DNA from: Spartobacteria bacterium
GTDB taxonomy: Bacteria > Verrucomicrobiota > Verrucomicrobiia > Chthoniobacterales > UBA10450
Length of the DNA stretch: 64,000 nt
Assembly (NCBI GenBank): GCA_003167555.1
Contig: PMSN01000011.1
Span: forward strand, 310,001-374,000
Reading direction: 5' to 3'
The position numbers were made by a program, and so were the translations under genes. Positions within the stretch are counted from its first letter, which is position 1; each line of letters opens with the position of its first letter. Below, in pieces: positions 29,802-40,070 of this stretch. The notes below the pieces were generated by a model. It was not told where the DNA came from. It was given only the letters and a program-made list of their open reading frames with translations, and did not search any database.

Positions 29802-31478
29802 CTACTTTCTCTCGAAAACGATCTCGCCGCCGACCACCGTCATCGCGCATGTCGTAGTGAGAATCTCGGGCTCGGGAATTTTCATGATGTCTTTCGAAAG
29901 CACCGTGAGGTCGGCCAGCTTGCCGACTTCGATCGAACCTTTCTCCTGTTCTTCAAAGGCGGCGAAGGCGGACCCGAGCGTGAACATTTTCAGCGCTTGC
30001 TCGCGCGCGACCGCCTGCTCCGGATGCCAGCCGTCGGCGGAAAATCCTTTCACGCTCTTGCGCGCGACGGCGGCGTAGAATTCGATCATCGGCTCGCCGC
30101 GTTCCACCGGCGCGTCCGATCCTCCCGCGACGATCGCGCCCGACTTGAGCAAGCTCTGCCACGCATACGCGCCGGCGAGGCGATCTTTTCCGAGCCGGCT
30201 CGGCGCGAAAAATAAATCACTGATGGCGTGCGATGGTTGCATCGACGCGATCACGCCGAGTTTCGCGAAACGCGGGAGGTCTTGCGCGCTTAGAATCTGC
30301 GCGTGTTCCACCCGCCAGCGCGGCTCGCGGATTTTTCGCTTTTCCGGCGGCACGGATTTCATCGCGCGTTCGTACAGATCGAGAATGATCCGATTCGCCC
30401 GGTCGCCGATCGCGTGTGTTTCCACTTGGATGCCCTGCCGCAAAGCCTCCTCGAAAATCGGCTGCAACTCGGATTCTTTTTGCGTGAGATAACCGGATGT
30501 TTCCGGCGCGTCCGCGTAGGGCTCGAGCAAGGCGGCGCCGCGAGAACCGAGCGCGCCGTCGAAAACCACCTTGAGCGTGCGTTGCGTGAAACGATGCTCG
30601 TAACCATTCAGCGTCATGCCGTCGTGCAGGAGCGCCGTCGCCCCCGGCCCAGGCGCGTAGACCGCATTATAGACACGCAATTTCACTTTGCCGGCTTCGA
30701 ACGAATGCCGTATCCGCTCGACATCCGCCAGCTCGCTCCCCGCGTTCTGGATTTCGCACCAACCCAAATCGATCTCGCGTTTCACTCCGAGCAGAAACGC
30801 TTCCTCGCGCTCCGTGTCGGTCGGCTGTGGGATATTTTTCGCCACGAGTTCCTGCGCGTGATCGAGCAACATCCCGGTCGGCTCGCCGGTTTGTTTGTCT
30901 TTGAGAATTTCGCCGCCGAAAGGGTTCGCCGTGTTCTTGTCGATGCTCGCAATCTTCAAGGCCGCGCTGTTCACGATCGCGGCGTGTCCGTCGGCGCGCG
31001 TGAGAAAAACCGGATTGTCCGGCGCGATCTTGTCGAGATCGCCGCGCGTCGGAAATTGGGGCGGCTGCCAGAACGTTTCGATCCAACCGCGGCCCGTGAT
31101 CCATTTCCCGCGTTCCGTCTTCGTCACCCGCTCTTTCACTTTCGCGAGAAAATCCTCGAGCGTGTTGGCGCCTTCGAGATTCAGATTCATCTCGCGCTCG
31201 CCGATGCCGAAGATGTGGCAGTGCGAGTCCGTCAGACCCGGCACGACGGTTTTCCCCTCAAGATCGATTACCCGCGCATCGCCATTTTGAAATTTCCGTG
31301 CATCCGCATTGGAGCCGACGAAAATGATGCGTCCATCTTTGGACGCGAGTGCTTCCGCGTGCGGCGCTTTCATATTCCCCGTGTAGATATTCCCGTTGAT
31401 GAAAACGGTCGTTTCCGCATAGAGCGCGGTCGAGGCGAGGCAGCCAGCCGCGATGAGAAATAAAACCGTGAGCTTCAT
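29802..31478 (-). CDS. exported YtcJ-like amidohydrolase
   Basis: The 558-residue protein has a signal peptide (to about 21) and the amidohydrolase_3 layout. Metal ligands appear in VVPGLTDSHCHIFG, in WRVEHAQILS and in AGGSDAPVERG. The family hydrolyses amide or related bonds of small molecules such as N-substituted formamides; the substrate here is unknown. It is exported, probably to the periplasm. It is divergent from the respiratory operon, across a 329-base gap. Confidence 0.86.
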   Translation of the reverse strand: MKLTVLFLIAAGCLASTALYAETTVFINGNIYTGNMKAPHAEALASKDGRIIFVGSNADARKFQNGDARVIDLEGKTVVPGLTDSHCHIFGIGEREMNLNLEGANTLEDFLAKVKERVTKTERGKWITGRGWIETFWQPPQFPTRGDLDKIAPDNPVFLTRADGHAAIVNSAALKIASIDKNTANPFGGEILKDKQTGEPTGMLLDHAQELVAKNIPQPTDTEREEAFLLGVKREIDLGWCEIQNAGSELADVERIRHSFEAGKVKLRVYNAVYAPGPGATALLHDGMTLNGYEHRFTQRTLKVVFDGALGSRGAALLEPYADAPETSGYLTQKESELQPIFEEALRQGIQVETHAIGDRANRIILDLYERAMKSVPPEKRKIREPRWRVEHAQILSAQDLPRFAKLGVIASMQPSHAISDLFFAPSRLGKDRLAGAYAWQSLLKSGAIVAGGSDAPVERGEPMIEFYAAVARKSVKGFSADGWHPEQAVAREQALKMFTLGSAFAAFEEQEKGSIEVGKLADLTVLSKDIMKIPEPEILTTTCAMTVVGGEIVFERK

Positions 31479-31807
31479 CCGAACATCTTTGCGGTTCGCG
31501 CCGGGAACGTCGAGCGCCGTTCGCGGTTCCCGAGCCTCCGGAATATTTTTCTTTTTACGGTTTTGCTTGAGCGGCTCTTCTTCGTAACAGAATAACGAGG
31601 CCGCGTTTTTTGGAAGTAAATCAGTTAGCCACCGAATTTTCTTTTGCCAATCCGATGTTGATTTATAGAGTCGTTGCCTCTCGCTACGTCGCGGCGATCA
31701 AACCTTAACTCCACCGAGCTCTGAACGCCGCCCATCCTAACCACCAGTCTGCGCCGTTTTTAACTTGGCGGCTGCACCTTCCGGGAAGCACAGTTCGCTA
31801 AGTCGTT
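31479..31807. other. intergenic region before the ACIII operon
   Basis: This 329-base stretch has no credible gene. It holds a small hairpin at 31502-31532 (CGGGAAC paired with GTTCCCG) and then a distinctly AT-rich section (about 31545-31670), which is where the promoter of the large respiratory operon and that of the divergent amidohydrolase should lie. I cannot pick a reliable -35/-10 pair. The octamer TTCGCTAA occurs at 31794-31801, just before the actA start. Confidence 0.5.
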
Positions 31808-32533
31808 ATGGCGAATTTTTTTCCACGCTGGACAAATTGGCTTCCGCTGAAAATTGCGGTCTGCGGCGTGGTGATCGTTTGCGGGCTGACCGCAGCGACC
31901 TGGTATTACGTCACGCCGAAATATACGCGCGTCGGTTATCAACCGATCCAGCCCGTGCCGTTTCCGCACGATATCCATGTCTCGCAACTCGGGATGGATT
32001 GCCGTTACTGCCACAGCTTCGTCGACGTCGCCGCGCATTCGAATTTGCCGAACACGCAAGTCTGCATGAATTGCCACACCCAGGTGCAGAAGGACAACCC
32101 GAAACTGGAGCCGGTTCGCGCGAGCTGGAAAAGCGGGCAGCCGATCGAGTGGGTCCAACTGCATCGCACGCCCGATTACGTTTATTACGATCACTCCGCG
32201 CACGTGAATCGCGGCATCAGTTGCGCGAGCTGTCACGGCCAGGTGAATCACATGCCGGTGGTTTATCACGCGAAGCCCCACAGCATGGCGTGGTGCCTCG
32301 AGTGCCATCGCCATCCGGAAAATTTCCTCCGGCCTGAAACGCAAATCACGAACTTGGATTGGAAACCGGATTGGGAAAAACCGGCCGAGTTCGTGGCGAA
32401 ATACGGCCAGCCGAAAGACGCGGCGGATGATTGGTCGAAGAAGGAGAAGCTGACCCAGCTGGAGATCGGGCGAACTTTGAAGGAACGCTGGAACATTCAA
32501 CCGCCGCTGAGTTGCCAGGGGTGCCACCGATGA
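31808..32533 (+). CDS. actA: alternative complex III pentahaem cytochrome c subunit
   Basis: The 241-residue protein has one N-terminal membrane helix (about 13-33) and five CxxCH haem c sites: C65-H69, C86-H90, C139-H143, C163-H167 and C236-H240. That number and placement match ActA of ACIII, a quinol:electron-acceptor oxidoreductase that replaces the bc1 complex. The haems carry electrons on the periplasmic side to cytochrome c or directly to an oxidase. Extra His residues between the sites can serve as second ligands. Its stop overlaps the actB start as ATGA, and six more act-type genes follow. Confidence 0.95.
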   Translation: MANFFPRWTNWLPLKIAVCGVVIVCGLTAATWYYVTPKYTRVGYQPIQPVPFPHDIHVSQLGMDCRYCHSFVDVAAHSNLPNTQVCMNCHTQVQKDNPKLEPVRASWKSGQPIEWVQLHRTPDYVYYDHSAHVNRGISCASCHGQVNHMPVVYHAKPHSMAWCLECHRHPENFLRPETQITNLDWKPDWEKPAEFVAKYGQPKDAADDWSKKEKLTQLEIGRTLKERWNIQPPLSCQGCHR

Positions 32534-35500
32534 AACGCGTCTTCGAGCATCCACCAGAAGCACTCACCGGGAAGCGTTACTGGCGCAGCCTCGGTGAGCT
32601 GAGCGACACGCCGGAATTTCGCGGCTGGCTCGAACGGGAATTTCCCGCCGGCGCGGCCCAGCTCGAAGGCGATGATTGGTCGCGCCGCGGCTTTTTGAAA
32701 TTGATGGGCGCGTCGATGGCGCTCGCGGGTTTCGGCCTGTCGAGCTGTCGCCGGCCCGAAGCGCACCTGGTTCCGTTCACGAAAAGCGTCGAATGGGCGA
32801 TTCCAGGCAAGGCGCTCTATTATGCGACCGCGATGCCGCGACGGACCGGGGCCATTCCGCTCGTCGTGACGACTCATGACGGCCGGCCATCGAAGATCGA
32901 CGGCAATCCGCTCCATCCCGCGAGTGGCGGCGCGACCGACGCGTTCGCGCAGGCTTCCATCCTCGATCTTTATGATCCGGCGCGCTCGAAGCGCTTCGTC
33001 GAAAAAGGCGAGCGAGATGAAAAGGGGACGAAGGTTGAAAATTTCGAGCCGCGCGATCGGGCGGTCTTCGAAAAATATCTCGGCGACCTTCGCACGAAGA
33101 TCGCGGCCGATGGCGGCGCCGGTCTCGCGTTCCTCGTCGAAGAACTGCATTCGCCCACGCGGGAACGTTTGCGCGCGGAACTCCAGAAGACCTATCCCAA
33201 GATGCGGTGGTGCGTCTATGACCCGCTGATGACCGAAGCGCAAAGCTTCGCGACGCAACTCAGCTTCGGCGATAACGCCCGCCTCATCCCGCGTCTCGAA
33301 CGCGCCGATGTCGTGCTGGCGCTCGACAGCGATTTCCTTGATTGCGGCGAAGGCGATATTGCCGGCGTTCGCGGCTTTTCATCGCGGCGTCGCATCGGCA
33401 CGGCCAAGGAAACGATGAATCGCCTCTACGTGGTCGAGAATCGTTTCACGCTCACCGGCGCGATGGCAGACCATCGGATGCGTTGTCCCGCGAGCCAGAT
33501 CGCGGCCTTCGCGCATGCGCTCGCGGGAAAAATCGCGGCAGCCACGAAAGACGAAGGATTGTTTTCCACCATCGCGACGTTGACCGCGCCAAAGGACGCG
33601 ATGGTGTTCGACGAACAATGGCTGACGGAAGTGGCGAACGATCTCGTCTCGAAGCCCGGCGCGAGTCTGGTCCTGGCGGGAGGACATCAGCCGGTGGTCG
33701 TGCAGTTGATCGCTTACGCGATTAACTCCGCGCTCAAGAATATTGGCGCGACCCTGATCGTGCGGGAGTTTGTCCGCGCGCCAAAGACGAACAGCATTCT
33801 GCAACTGGCCTCGGAAATAAATTCCGGCCGGGTGAAGCAGCTTTTCATTTTCGGCGGCGATCCCGTTTACAACGCTCCGAAAGCGGTTACCCAAAATCTG
33901 GGTAAAGAGCAGCCTGGGCAGGAGAAGGCGCCGAGAGGGCCGGTTGATTGGGTCGATCTCCAGAAAAAAGTTCCGGACGTCGTCCGGGTCGGTCATTTCG
34001 AGGACGCGACGTCCGCCTTGAGCACGTGGCATGTTCCGGCGGCGCATTACCTGGAAGCGTGGGGTGACGCGCTCACGTCGGAAGGCGCTTACCTCGCGAT
34101 TCAACCGATGATCCTGCCGCTCTTCGGCGGCATGTCCGAGATCGAGCTGATGAACGCGGTGCTCGGCCGCCCGAAAGTGGATGGACCGGAACTGGTGCAA
34201 GAAACATTTCGCGCGACGGCGCCTCCCGGAGATTTCGCGGCGGCGTGGACGCGGCTTCTGCGGGACGGTTTTGCCTCGCATGTCGCACTGAAAGACAAAC
34301 CACCGAAGTTCAACGCGAACAACGCGGGCGGCGTCGCCCACACCCTCTGGACGACGGTGCCCAATCCGTCGCTCGATTCTCCCGAGATCGTTCTCGTGCG
34401 CAGCTACGCGATGGACGACGGCCGTTACATTAATAACGGCTGGCTCCAGGAGTTGCCCGATCCGATTACAAAGCTGACCTGGGACAACGCGGCCTTGATG
34501 AGCCCGGTGTTCGCCCAGCGCCGTGGCATTGAAACCGGAGACCTCGTCAACATCGCCATCACGGAAACATCGCTGGACGCGCACGAGAAGCCGATCCGGC
34601 GCGAGCTGGTCATCGCCGCGCTGATTTCGCCGGGGCACGCGGATACTTCGATCTCGATCGCCCTCGGCTACGGACGCAAGAAGACGGGACCCATCGGCGA
34701 AGAAGCCGGCTTCGACGGGTTCCTCCTCCGCACCAGCTCGAACCCGCATTTCATTGCGGTCGATGCAAAGACTGTGACGAGCGTCAAAGTGACGAAAGCC
34801 GGCGGGACTTATCCGCTTTCAATCACGCAGGATCATTGGAGCATCGAAGGCCGTGGCCTCGTGCGCGAGGCGACGATCGAGCGTTATCGCGAAGACAACG
34901 AGTTCGTGAAGAAGATCGCGGGCGATGATGAGTTGCCGGCGAAGTTGCCGAGCCTCTACAGCCATCCGCCACTCGACGCCGCGCAACAATGGGGGATGGC
35001 GGTGGACCTGAATGTTTGCACCGGATGCAGCGCCTGCATCGTTGCCTGCCAGAGCGAAAATAATATTCCGATCGTCGGCAAACTTCAGGTCGGTCACGGA
35101 CGCGCGATGCACTGGCTCCGGCTCGATCGTTATTACGCGAGCGAGAAACAGTTCAACCAGGACAAGGGCGAGTATCCGGAGAACCCCGAGATCGTGCACG
35201 AACCGATGATGTGCCAGCACTGCGAGAACGCGCCGTGCGAAACCGTCTGTCCAGTCAACGCGACGGTGCACAGCGATGACGGCCTCAACGTCATGGCTTA
35301 CAACCGCTGCATCGGCACGCGGTATTGCGCGAACAATTGCCCGTTCAAGGTGCGCCGGTTCAATTTCTTCGATTACAACCAGCGTCCGGTCGGCAAGAAG
35401 CGCGTGAAAATCCTGGGCAACCTCGGCTTCAATACTTACGAGGAGTATCTCGGGCCGCTGACCGAGAAGGGCGCGCCCGACACGGTGAAGTTGCAGAAGA

Positions 35501-35916
35501 ATCCGAACGTGACCGTGCGGATGCGCGGCGTGATGGAGAAGTGCACGTATTGCGTCCAGCGAATCGAGGAAGCGAAGATCACGGCGCACGTGCGCGCGGG
35601 CGCGTCGGACAAAACGCTCATTCCGCGCGATTCCTTCACGAGCGCCTGCGCGCAGGCGTGCCCGACGGAAGCGATCGTCTTCGGCGACGTGAAAGATCCC
35701 GAGAGCCGCGTTTCGAAGATGAAAAAGCAGGACCGGAATTATCGGCTGCTCGAATATTTGAATGTTAACACGCGCACGAGTTATCTGGCGCGGATCCGGA
35801 ACCCGAATCCAAAAATGCCCGACGCCAGCCGCATCGGCGTCGCGAGTCTCGGGAACGAAAACCACGCAAAGGTCGAGAACGATAATGCCGCAGCGAATCC
35901 GGCGGAGAAACGGTGA
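32530..35916 (+). CDS. actB: alternative complex III Fe-S / molybdopterin-like subunit
   Basis: The 1128-residue protein is a fusion of a molybdopterin-oxidoreductase-like domain (B1) and a four-cluster ferredoxin-like domain (B2), as in ActB. A Tat-type segment SRRGFLKLMGASMALAGFG starts at residue 51, with Cys73 just after it. The Fe-S part begins with CTGCSACIVAC (830-840), then CQHCENAPCETVC, CIGTRYCANNC and CTYC with CAQACP. ActB is thought to face the periplasm and to pass electrons to the haems. The MoCo-like domain of ActB homologues lacks a cofactor in known structures. Start ATG 32530 overlaps the actA stop. Confidence 0.95.
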   Translation: MKRVFEHPPEALTGKRYWRSLGELSDTPEFRGWLEREFPAGAAQLEGDDWSRRGFLKLMGASMALAGFGLSSCRRPEAHLVPFTKSVEWAIPGKALYYATAMPRRTGAIPLVVTTHDGRPSKIDGNPLHPASGGATDAFAQASILDLYDPARSKRFVEKGERDEKGTKVENFEPRDRAVFEKYLGDLRTKIAADGGAGLAFLVEELHSPTRERLRAELQKTYPKMRWCVYDPLMTEAQSFATQLSFGDNARLIPRLERADVVLALDSDFLDCGEGDIAGVRGFSSRRRIGTAKETMNRLYVVENRFTLTGAMADHRMRCPASQIAAFAHALAGKIAAATKDEGLFSTIATLTAPKDAMVFDEQWLTEVANDLVSKPGASLVLAGGHQPVVVQLIAYAINSALKNIGATLIVREFVRAPKTNSILQLASEINSGRVKQLFIFGGDPVYNAPKAVTQNLGKEQPGQEKAPRGPVDWVDLQKKVPDVVRVGHFEDATSALSTWHVPAAHYLEAWGDALTSEGAYLAIQPMILPLFGGMSEIELMNAVLGRPKVDGPELVQETFRATAPPGDFAAAWTRLLRDGFASHVALKDKPPKFNANNAGGVAHTLWTTVPNPSLDSPEIVLVRSYAMDDGRYINNGWLQELPDPITKLTWDNAALMSPVFAQRRGIETGDLVNIAITETSLDAHEKPIRRELVIAALISPGHADTSISIALGYGRKKTGPIGEEAGFDGFLLRTSSNPHFIAVDAKTVTSVKVTKAGGTYPLSITQDHWSIEGRGLVREATIERYREDNEFVKKIAGDDELPAKLPSLYSHPPLDAAQQWGMAVDLNVCTGCSACIVACQSENNIPIVGKLQVGHGRAMHWLRLDRYYASEKQFNQDKGEYPENPEIVHEPMMCQHCENAPCETVCPVNATVHSDDGLNVMAYNRCIGTRYCANNCPFKVRRFNFFDYNQRPVGKKRVKILGNLGFNTYEEYLGPLTEKGAPDTVKLQKNPNVTVRMRGVMEKCTYCVQRIEEAKITAHVRAGASDKTLIPRDSFTSACAQACPTEAIVFGDVKDPESRVSKMKKQDRNYRLLEYLNVNTRTSYLARIRNPNPKMPDASRIGVASLGNENHAKVENDNAAANPAEKR

Positions 35917-35937
35917 TGGCACGCCTGACAAACCAGC

Positions 35938-36095
35938 ATGTCATCCCGAGCCGCGCAGACGGCGAGGGACCTCACCAGCGGTCTATCGCTTTCGCGCAAC
36001 GTCACGCGTCTACGTCAGGTGGCGCCGTACCCTTGCAAGATGAAACAATTTGCAGATGCGAGGTCCCTCGCCGTCTGCGCGGCTCGGCATGACAT
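35938..36095. repeat. 158-base family A inverted-repeat element inside the ACIII operon
   Basis: The arms at 35938-35974 and 36059-36095 are inverted copies of about 37 bases, matching those at 18981-19140. The element fills almost all of the 188-base gap between actB and actC, whereas every other act junction overlaps or has a 3-5 base gap. Its right arm ends 9 bases before the actC ATG, so the local ribosome binding site comes from the element or its edge. A transcript would fold into a long stem. Confidence 0.85.
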
Positions 36096-36104
36096 CACAA
36101 TAAC

Positions 36105-37565
36105 ATGGACGGCGCAACCACAGCACCAGATATGATCGAGGGCGAAGCAGTTGCTTCGGCCGAGAAGCCGCTGATGCGGGTGCCGCTTGTCTTGAACAAG
36201 CGGAACTTCAGCTGGGTCACCGAGCGCATCGCCGGCGTGATCGAAGCGAACGCGCCGCGCTGGTGGTGGGTCGCATTCGCGATCACTTCGATGGTGGCGG
36301 CGTTCGGCCTCTTCTGTCTCGGCTACCAAATCTCGACCGGCGTCGGCACGTGGGGATTGAATCATCCGGTCGGCTGGGCCTGGGATATCACCAACTTCGT
36401 TTTCTGGATCGGTATCGGACACGCCGGCACGCTCATCTCCGCGATCTTGTTTTTGCTCAGGCAAAAATGGCGCACATCGATCAACCGGGCCGCCGAAGCG
36501 ATGACGCTCTTCGCCGTTATTTGCGCCGCGATTTTCCCCGGCGTCCACGTCGGCCGCGTCTGGATGGCGTGGTATCTTGCGCCGCTTCCGAATAATTACG
36601 GCATCTGGCCGAACTTCCGCAGCCCGCTTCTTTGGGACGTCTTCGCGGTCTCGACGTACTTTTCCGTCTCGGTTCTCTTTTGGTACACCGGCCTGATTCC
36701 GGATCTCGCGACGTTGCGCGATCGCGCCAAGACGAAGATCAAAAAATTGCTCTACGGAATTTTCGCCGTCGGCTGGCGCGGTTCGAATCGCAACTGGCGT
36801 CACTACGAAATGGCGTATCTGCTTTTGGCCGGTCTCTCGACGCCGCTGGTGTTGTCCGTGCACAGTGTCGTTTCCTTCGACTTCGCCACGTCCATCATTC
36901 CCACGTGGCATACCACGATCTTCCCGCCTTATTTCGTCGCGGGCGCGATCTTCGGCGGGTTCGCGATGGTGCTCACGCTTCTCGTCCCGGCGCGCGCGAT
37001 CTACAAACTGCACGACATCATCACGCCGCAACACGTCGACAAAATGGCGAAGATCATTTTGCTCACGGGCTCGATCGTGACCTACGCCTACGCGATGGAA
37101 TTTTTCGTCGCGTGGTACAGCGGCAACCAGTACGAAAAATTCGCATTCTACAATCGCATCTTCGGTCCCTACTGGTGGTACTGGTGGGTCGGCATGCTCT
37201 TTTGCAATATGCTTTCGCCGCAGCTTTTCTGGTTCAAGGCCTGCCGGCGCAACATCTATATCGTTTATTTCGTCTGCATGTGCGTGAACGCCGGCATGTG
37301 GTTCGAGCGTTTCATCATCATCGTCGGCGGATTGCACCGCGACTTCCTGCCCTCGTCGTGGGGAATGTTTTACCCGACCTGGGTCGATATCTGGACCTTC
37401 ATCGGGACGCTCGGAATTTTCACATCCCTCTTCCTCCTTTTCATTCGCTATCTGCCGATGATCGCGATGTCGGAAGTGAAGATCGTGCTCCCGGAAGCGA
37501 ACCCGCATCATGCTTGGCCGGGTGAACATCATCCCGTCGCGGCTGGCGGAAAGGAGAGAAATTGA
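36105..37565 (+). CDS. actC: alternative complex III NrfD-like membrane subunit C
   Basis: The 486-residue protein has about ten transmembrane helices and belongs to the NrfD/PsrC family. Typical features are [19 protein letters not shown] with a conserved His after helix 2, [15 protein letters not shown], and FEHF-like aromatic-rich segments. In ACIII, ActC and ActF form the membrane core and ActC carries the likely quinol-binding site near the periplasm. Its end overlaps the next gene by TTGA. It is separated from actB by a family A element but remains in the same orientation. Confidence 0.95.
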   Translation: MDGATTAPDMIEGEAVASAEKPLMRVPLVLNKRNFSWVTERIAGVIEANAPRWWWVAFAITSMVAAFGLFCLGYQISTGVGTWGLNHPVGWAWDITNFVFWIGIGHAGTLISAILFLLRQKWRTSINRAAEAMTLFAVICAAIFPGVHVGRVWMAWYLAPLPNNYGIWPNFRSPLLWDVFAVSTYFSVSVLFWYTGLIPDLATLRDRAKTKIKKLLYGIFAVGWRGSNRNWRHYEMAYLLLAGLSTPLVLSVHSVVSFDFATSIIPTWHTTIFPPYFVAGAIFGGFAMVLTLLVPARAIYKLHDIITPQHVDKMAKIILLTGSIVTYAYAMEFFVAWYSGNQYEKFAFYNRIFGPYWWYWWVGMLFCNMLSPQLFWFKACRRNIYIVYFVCMCVNAGMWFERFIIIVGGLHRDFLPSSWGMFYPTWVDIWTFIGTLGIFTSLFLLFIRYLPMIAMSEVKIVLPEANPHHAWPGEHHPVAAGGKERN

Positions 37566-38119
37566 GGACGCCTTCCGGAAATAAAGTTTACGGAATGGGC
37601 GCGGAATACCCGAGCGCTTCCGCGCTTTATGAAGCGGCGAAACGCGTGCGCGACTCCGGCTTCAAACGCTGGGACGTCCATTCGCCTTTCCCGATCCACG
37701 GCATGGATGAAGCGATGGGCCTCGGCAAATCGTGGCTGAGCGCGGCTGTGCTCGGAGGCGGCATCACCGGTTTGCTCACCGCGACGATTTTGGAATTCGG
37801 GCCGTCGTGGTTCATCTATCCCCTGATCGTGCACGGCAAGCCGACGAACTGGGCGACGGTGCCCGCGTTTTTCCCGATCATGTTCGAGCTCACCGTTCTC
37901 TTCGCCGCCTTCACCGCGTTTTTCGCGATGCTCATTATGAACGGCCTCCCGCGCTGGTATCATCCCGTGTTTAACTGGCAACGCTTCAGCCGCGCGACCA
38001 ACGACGGATTTTTCCTCATCATCGAAGCGCGCGATCCGCGTTTCACCGAACTCGAAGCGCGCGAGCTTTTGGAACAAAGCGGCGGCGAGCACGTCACCAT
38101 CATCCACGAAGAAGATTAA
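37562..38119 (+). CDS. actD: alternative complex III subunit D (DUF3341)
   Basis: The 185-residue protein matches the DUF3341 family: [45 protein letters not shown], then two membrane helices joined by the [12 protein letters not shown] loop. The N-terminal soluble part faces the cytoplasm in known ACIII structures. The chosen start is TTG at 37562, which overlaps the actC stop; ATG at 37595 would remove part of the conserved first strand. It forms part of the ACIII operon and has no cofactor. Confidence 0.92.
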   Translation: MRTPSGNKVYGMGAEYPSASALYEAAKRVRDSGFKRWDVHSPFPIHGMDEAMGLGKSWLSAAVLGGGITGLLTATILEFGPSWFIYPLIVHGKPTNWATVPAFFPIMFELTVLFAAFTAFFAMLIMNGLPRWYHPVFNWQRFSRATNDGFFLIIEARDPRFTELEARELLEQSGGEHVTIIHEED

Positions 38120-38122
38120 ATC

Positions 38123-38866
38123 ATGATTCGCGGATTCCTTTTCATTTTCGTGCTGACCGGCCTCGCGCTAGTCGCCTTTCTCGGCTTCCGTGGGCAGAAG
38201 AGCACCGGCTCGCCCATCGAAGTTTTCCCCGACATGGTGCGGCAAATGAAAGTGCGCGCCCAAGCGCCGCTCGGATTTTTCGCGGATGGCCGCGGGGCGC
38301 GTGTTCCCGTCGCGGGCACGATGCCGATAGGTTACGAAATGCCGAAGGCCGCGAGCGAGCCAGCGCCCGGCGCGGCGGCGGTCGCCACCGAGATGAACAC
38401 GAAGTCGCATCTCGGATTTAGCGGCAGCCCCGAATATTACGACACGGGAAAAATGGGAACGAACTGGGGAACCGGTTTGCCGGTGCACGTCGACGGTTAC
38501 TTGATGGAGCGGGGGAAACAGCGCTTCAATATCAATTGCGCGGTTTGCCATGGCCCGACGGCCGCCGGCAACGGCATCACCAAGCAATACGGCCTCGCGA
38601 CCGTGGCGACTTTGCAGGATGCGCGCATTCGGAAAATGGCGGACGGCGAAATTTTCAACACGATCACCAACGGCAAGAACACGATGATGGCTTACGGCCC
38701 GAATGTCCCTGTCAGCGATCGCTGGGCAATCATCGCGTATCTGCGCGCGTTGCAGCGCAGCCAGAACGCGACTGTCGCAGACGTGCCGGCGGAACATCGA
38801 GCCGATCTCGACAAGCCGGTGGAAACTAAACCGCCCGAACCCAAACCGGAGACGCCAAAGAAATGA
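38123..38866 (+). CDS. actE: alternative complex III monohaem cytochrome c subunit
   Basis: The 247-residue protein has an N-terminal membrane helix or lipoprotein-like signal (about 1-21) and a single haem c site CAVCHGPTAAGNG. Downstream Met residues in NTMMAYGP can serve as the sixth ligand. It matches ActE, the peripheral cytochrome c of ACIII that takes electrons from ActA. The C-terminus is a Pro/Lys/Glu tail of about 15 residues. It overlaps actF by ATGA. Confidence 0.93.
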   Translation: MIRGFLFIFVLTGLALVAFLGFRGQKSTGSPIEVFPDMVRQMKVRAQAPLGFFADGRGARVPVAGTMPIGYEMPKAASEPAPGAAAVATEMNTKSHLGFSGSPEYYDTGKMGTNWGTGLPVHVDGYLMERGKQRFNINCAVCHGPTAAGNGITKQYGLATVATLQDARIRKMADGEIFNTITNGKNTMMAYGPNVPVSDRWAIIAYLRALQRSQNATVADVPAEHRADLDKPVETKPPEPKPETPKK

Positions 38867-40065
38867 GCGAACGAGCTGACGTGGTGCCTGTGCCCGAGGG
38901 CGAATATTTCGAAGGCAGCCGCTTCGCGGGATTGTCCTTCATCCTGGCTCTGGTCGGACTCGCCGGATTGGCGCTGAGCGTGGTGGGCGCGTTCGTCTCG
39001 CCGCATCAGTTCAGCTTCTCTTGGCTCTTCGCTTTCGCCTTTTATTTCACGCTGCTCGCGGGCTGTTTCTTCTGGATCATCGTCCATCACGTGACCGACG
39101 CGGAATGGTCGGTCGTGGTGCGACGCCAGCTCGAAAACCTGGCGATGCTCCTGCCGCTCATGGCTGTCTTCTTCATCCCGGTGCTGCTCTTCCGCCATCA
39201 CCTTTACGAATGGACCAACATCGCGCCCGGACACGATCCGGTGCTCGACAGCAAGCGCGCTTATCTGAACTGGGATTTCTTCGTGGTGCGCTCGATTTTC
39301 TACTTCGTCTTCTTCACCAGCGCCGCGTTTTTGTTCCGGCGATTTTCTGTCCAGCAGGATCGCGACGGGAATCCCGCTTACACCTTGAAGATGCGGAAGC
39401 TCGCGTTCATCGCGCTGCCGCTTTTCGGCGCTTCGCTCACCTTCGGCGCCTACGACTGGCTCCTCGGTATCGATTACCACTGGTTCTCGACCATGTGGGG
39501 CGTCTACATTTTCGCGGGCGCGGCCGGCTCGTCGATGTCGCTGCTCGTGCTGGTGATCACGGCCCTGCGCAAGGCCGGTTATTTGCAAGAGACGGTCACG
39601 GTCGAGCATTACCACATCATGGGAAAATGGATGCTCTCGTTCACGGTGTTCTGGGCCTACATCGGCTTCAGCCAATACATGCTCATCTGGTACGCGAACA
39701 TGCCAGAAGAGACGGAATATTTTATCCGGCGAAACACCGAATCCTGGAACGCGCTCAGCCTGTTCCTCGTGATCGGGCGCTTTTTTGTCCCGTTCGCGAT
39801 CCTGCTTTTGCGCGGGCCGAAAAAGAAACCGCACCGGCTTTGTCTGATTGCCGGCTGGATTGTTTTCATGCAGCTCGTCGACATCTACATCGTGATTCTG
39901 CCCGCGCTCCACGGCGCCGGTGTGCTCGTCAGCGTTTGGGATTTCATGCCGTTGATCGGCATCGGCGCCACGCTCGCATTTTTTTACCTGCGCATTGTCG
40001 GCAAGACTTCCCTCTTTCCGGTGCGCGACCCGCGCGTCCTCGAATCTCTCCGCACCACTAATTGA
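38863..40065 (+). CDS. actF: alternative complex III NrfD-like membrane subunit F
   Basis: The 400-residue polytopic protein is the second NrfD-like subunit, related to ActC, with about ten helices. Conserved stretches include FYFTLLAGCFFWIIVHHVTDAEWSV, RRQLENLAMLLP and YHIMGKWMLSFTVFWAYIGF. In ACIII structures ActF packs against ActC and is proposed to hold a proton channel. Its stop overlaps the TTG that begins the next frame, although that gene probably starts at the following ATG. Confidence 0.94.
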   Translation: MSERADVVPVPEGEYFEGSRFAGLSFILALVGLAGLALSVVGAFVSPHQFSFSWLFAFAFYFTLLAGCFFWIIVHHVTDAEWSVVVRRQLENLAMLLPLMAVFFIPVLLFRHHLYEWTNIAPGHDPVLDSKRAYLNWDFFVVRSIFYFVFFTSAAFLFRRFSVQQDRDGNPAYTLKMRKLAFIALPLFGASLTFGAYDWLLGIDYHWFSTMWGVYIFAGAAGSSMSLLVLVITALRKAGYLQETVTVEHYHIMGKWMLSFTVFWAYIGFSQYMLIWYANMPEETEYFIRRNTESWNALSLFLVIGRFFVPFAILLLRGPKKKPHRLCLIAGWIVFMQLVDIYIVILPALHGAGVLVSVWDFMPLIGIGATLAFFYLRIVGKTSLFPVRDPRVLESLRTTN

Positions 40066-40070
40066 CCGCG

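Noticed and set aside
33379-34749. A 456-codon frame opposite actB.
   Set aside because: ActB homology is continuous here, and the antisense frame shows no family features.
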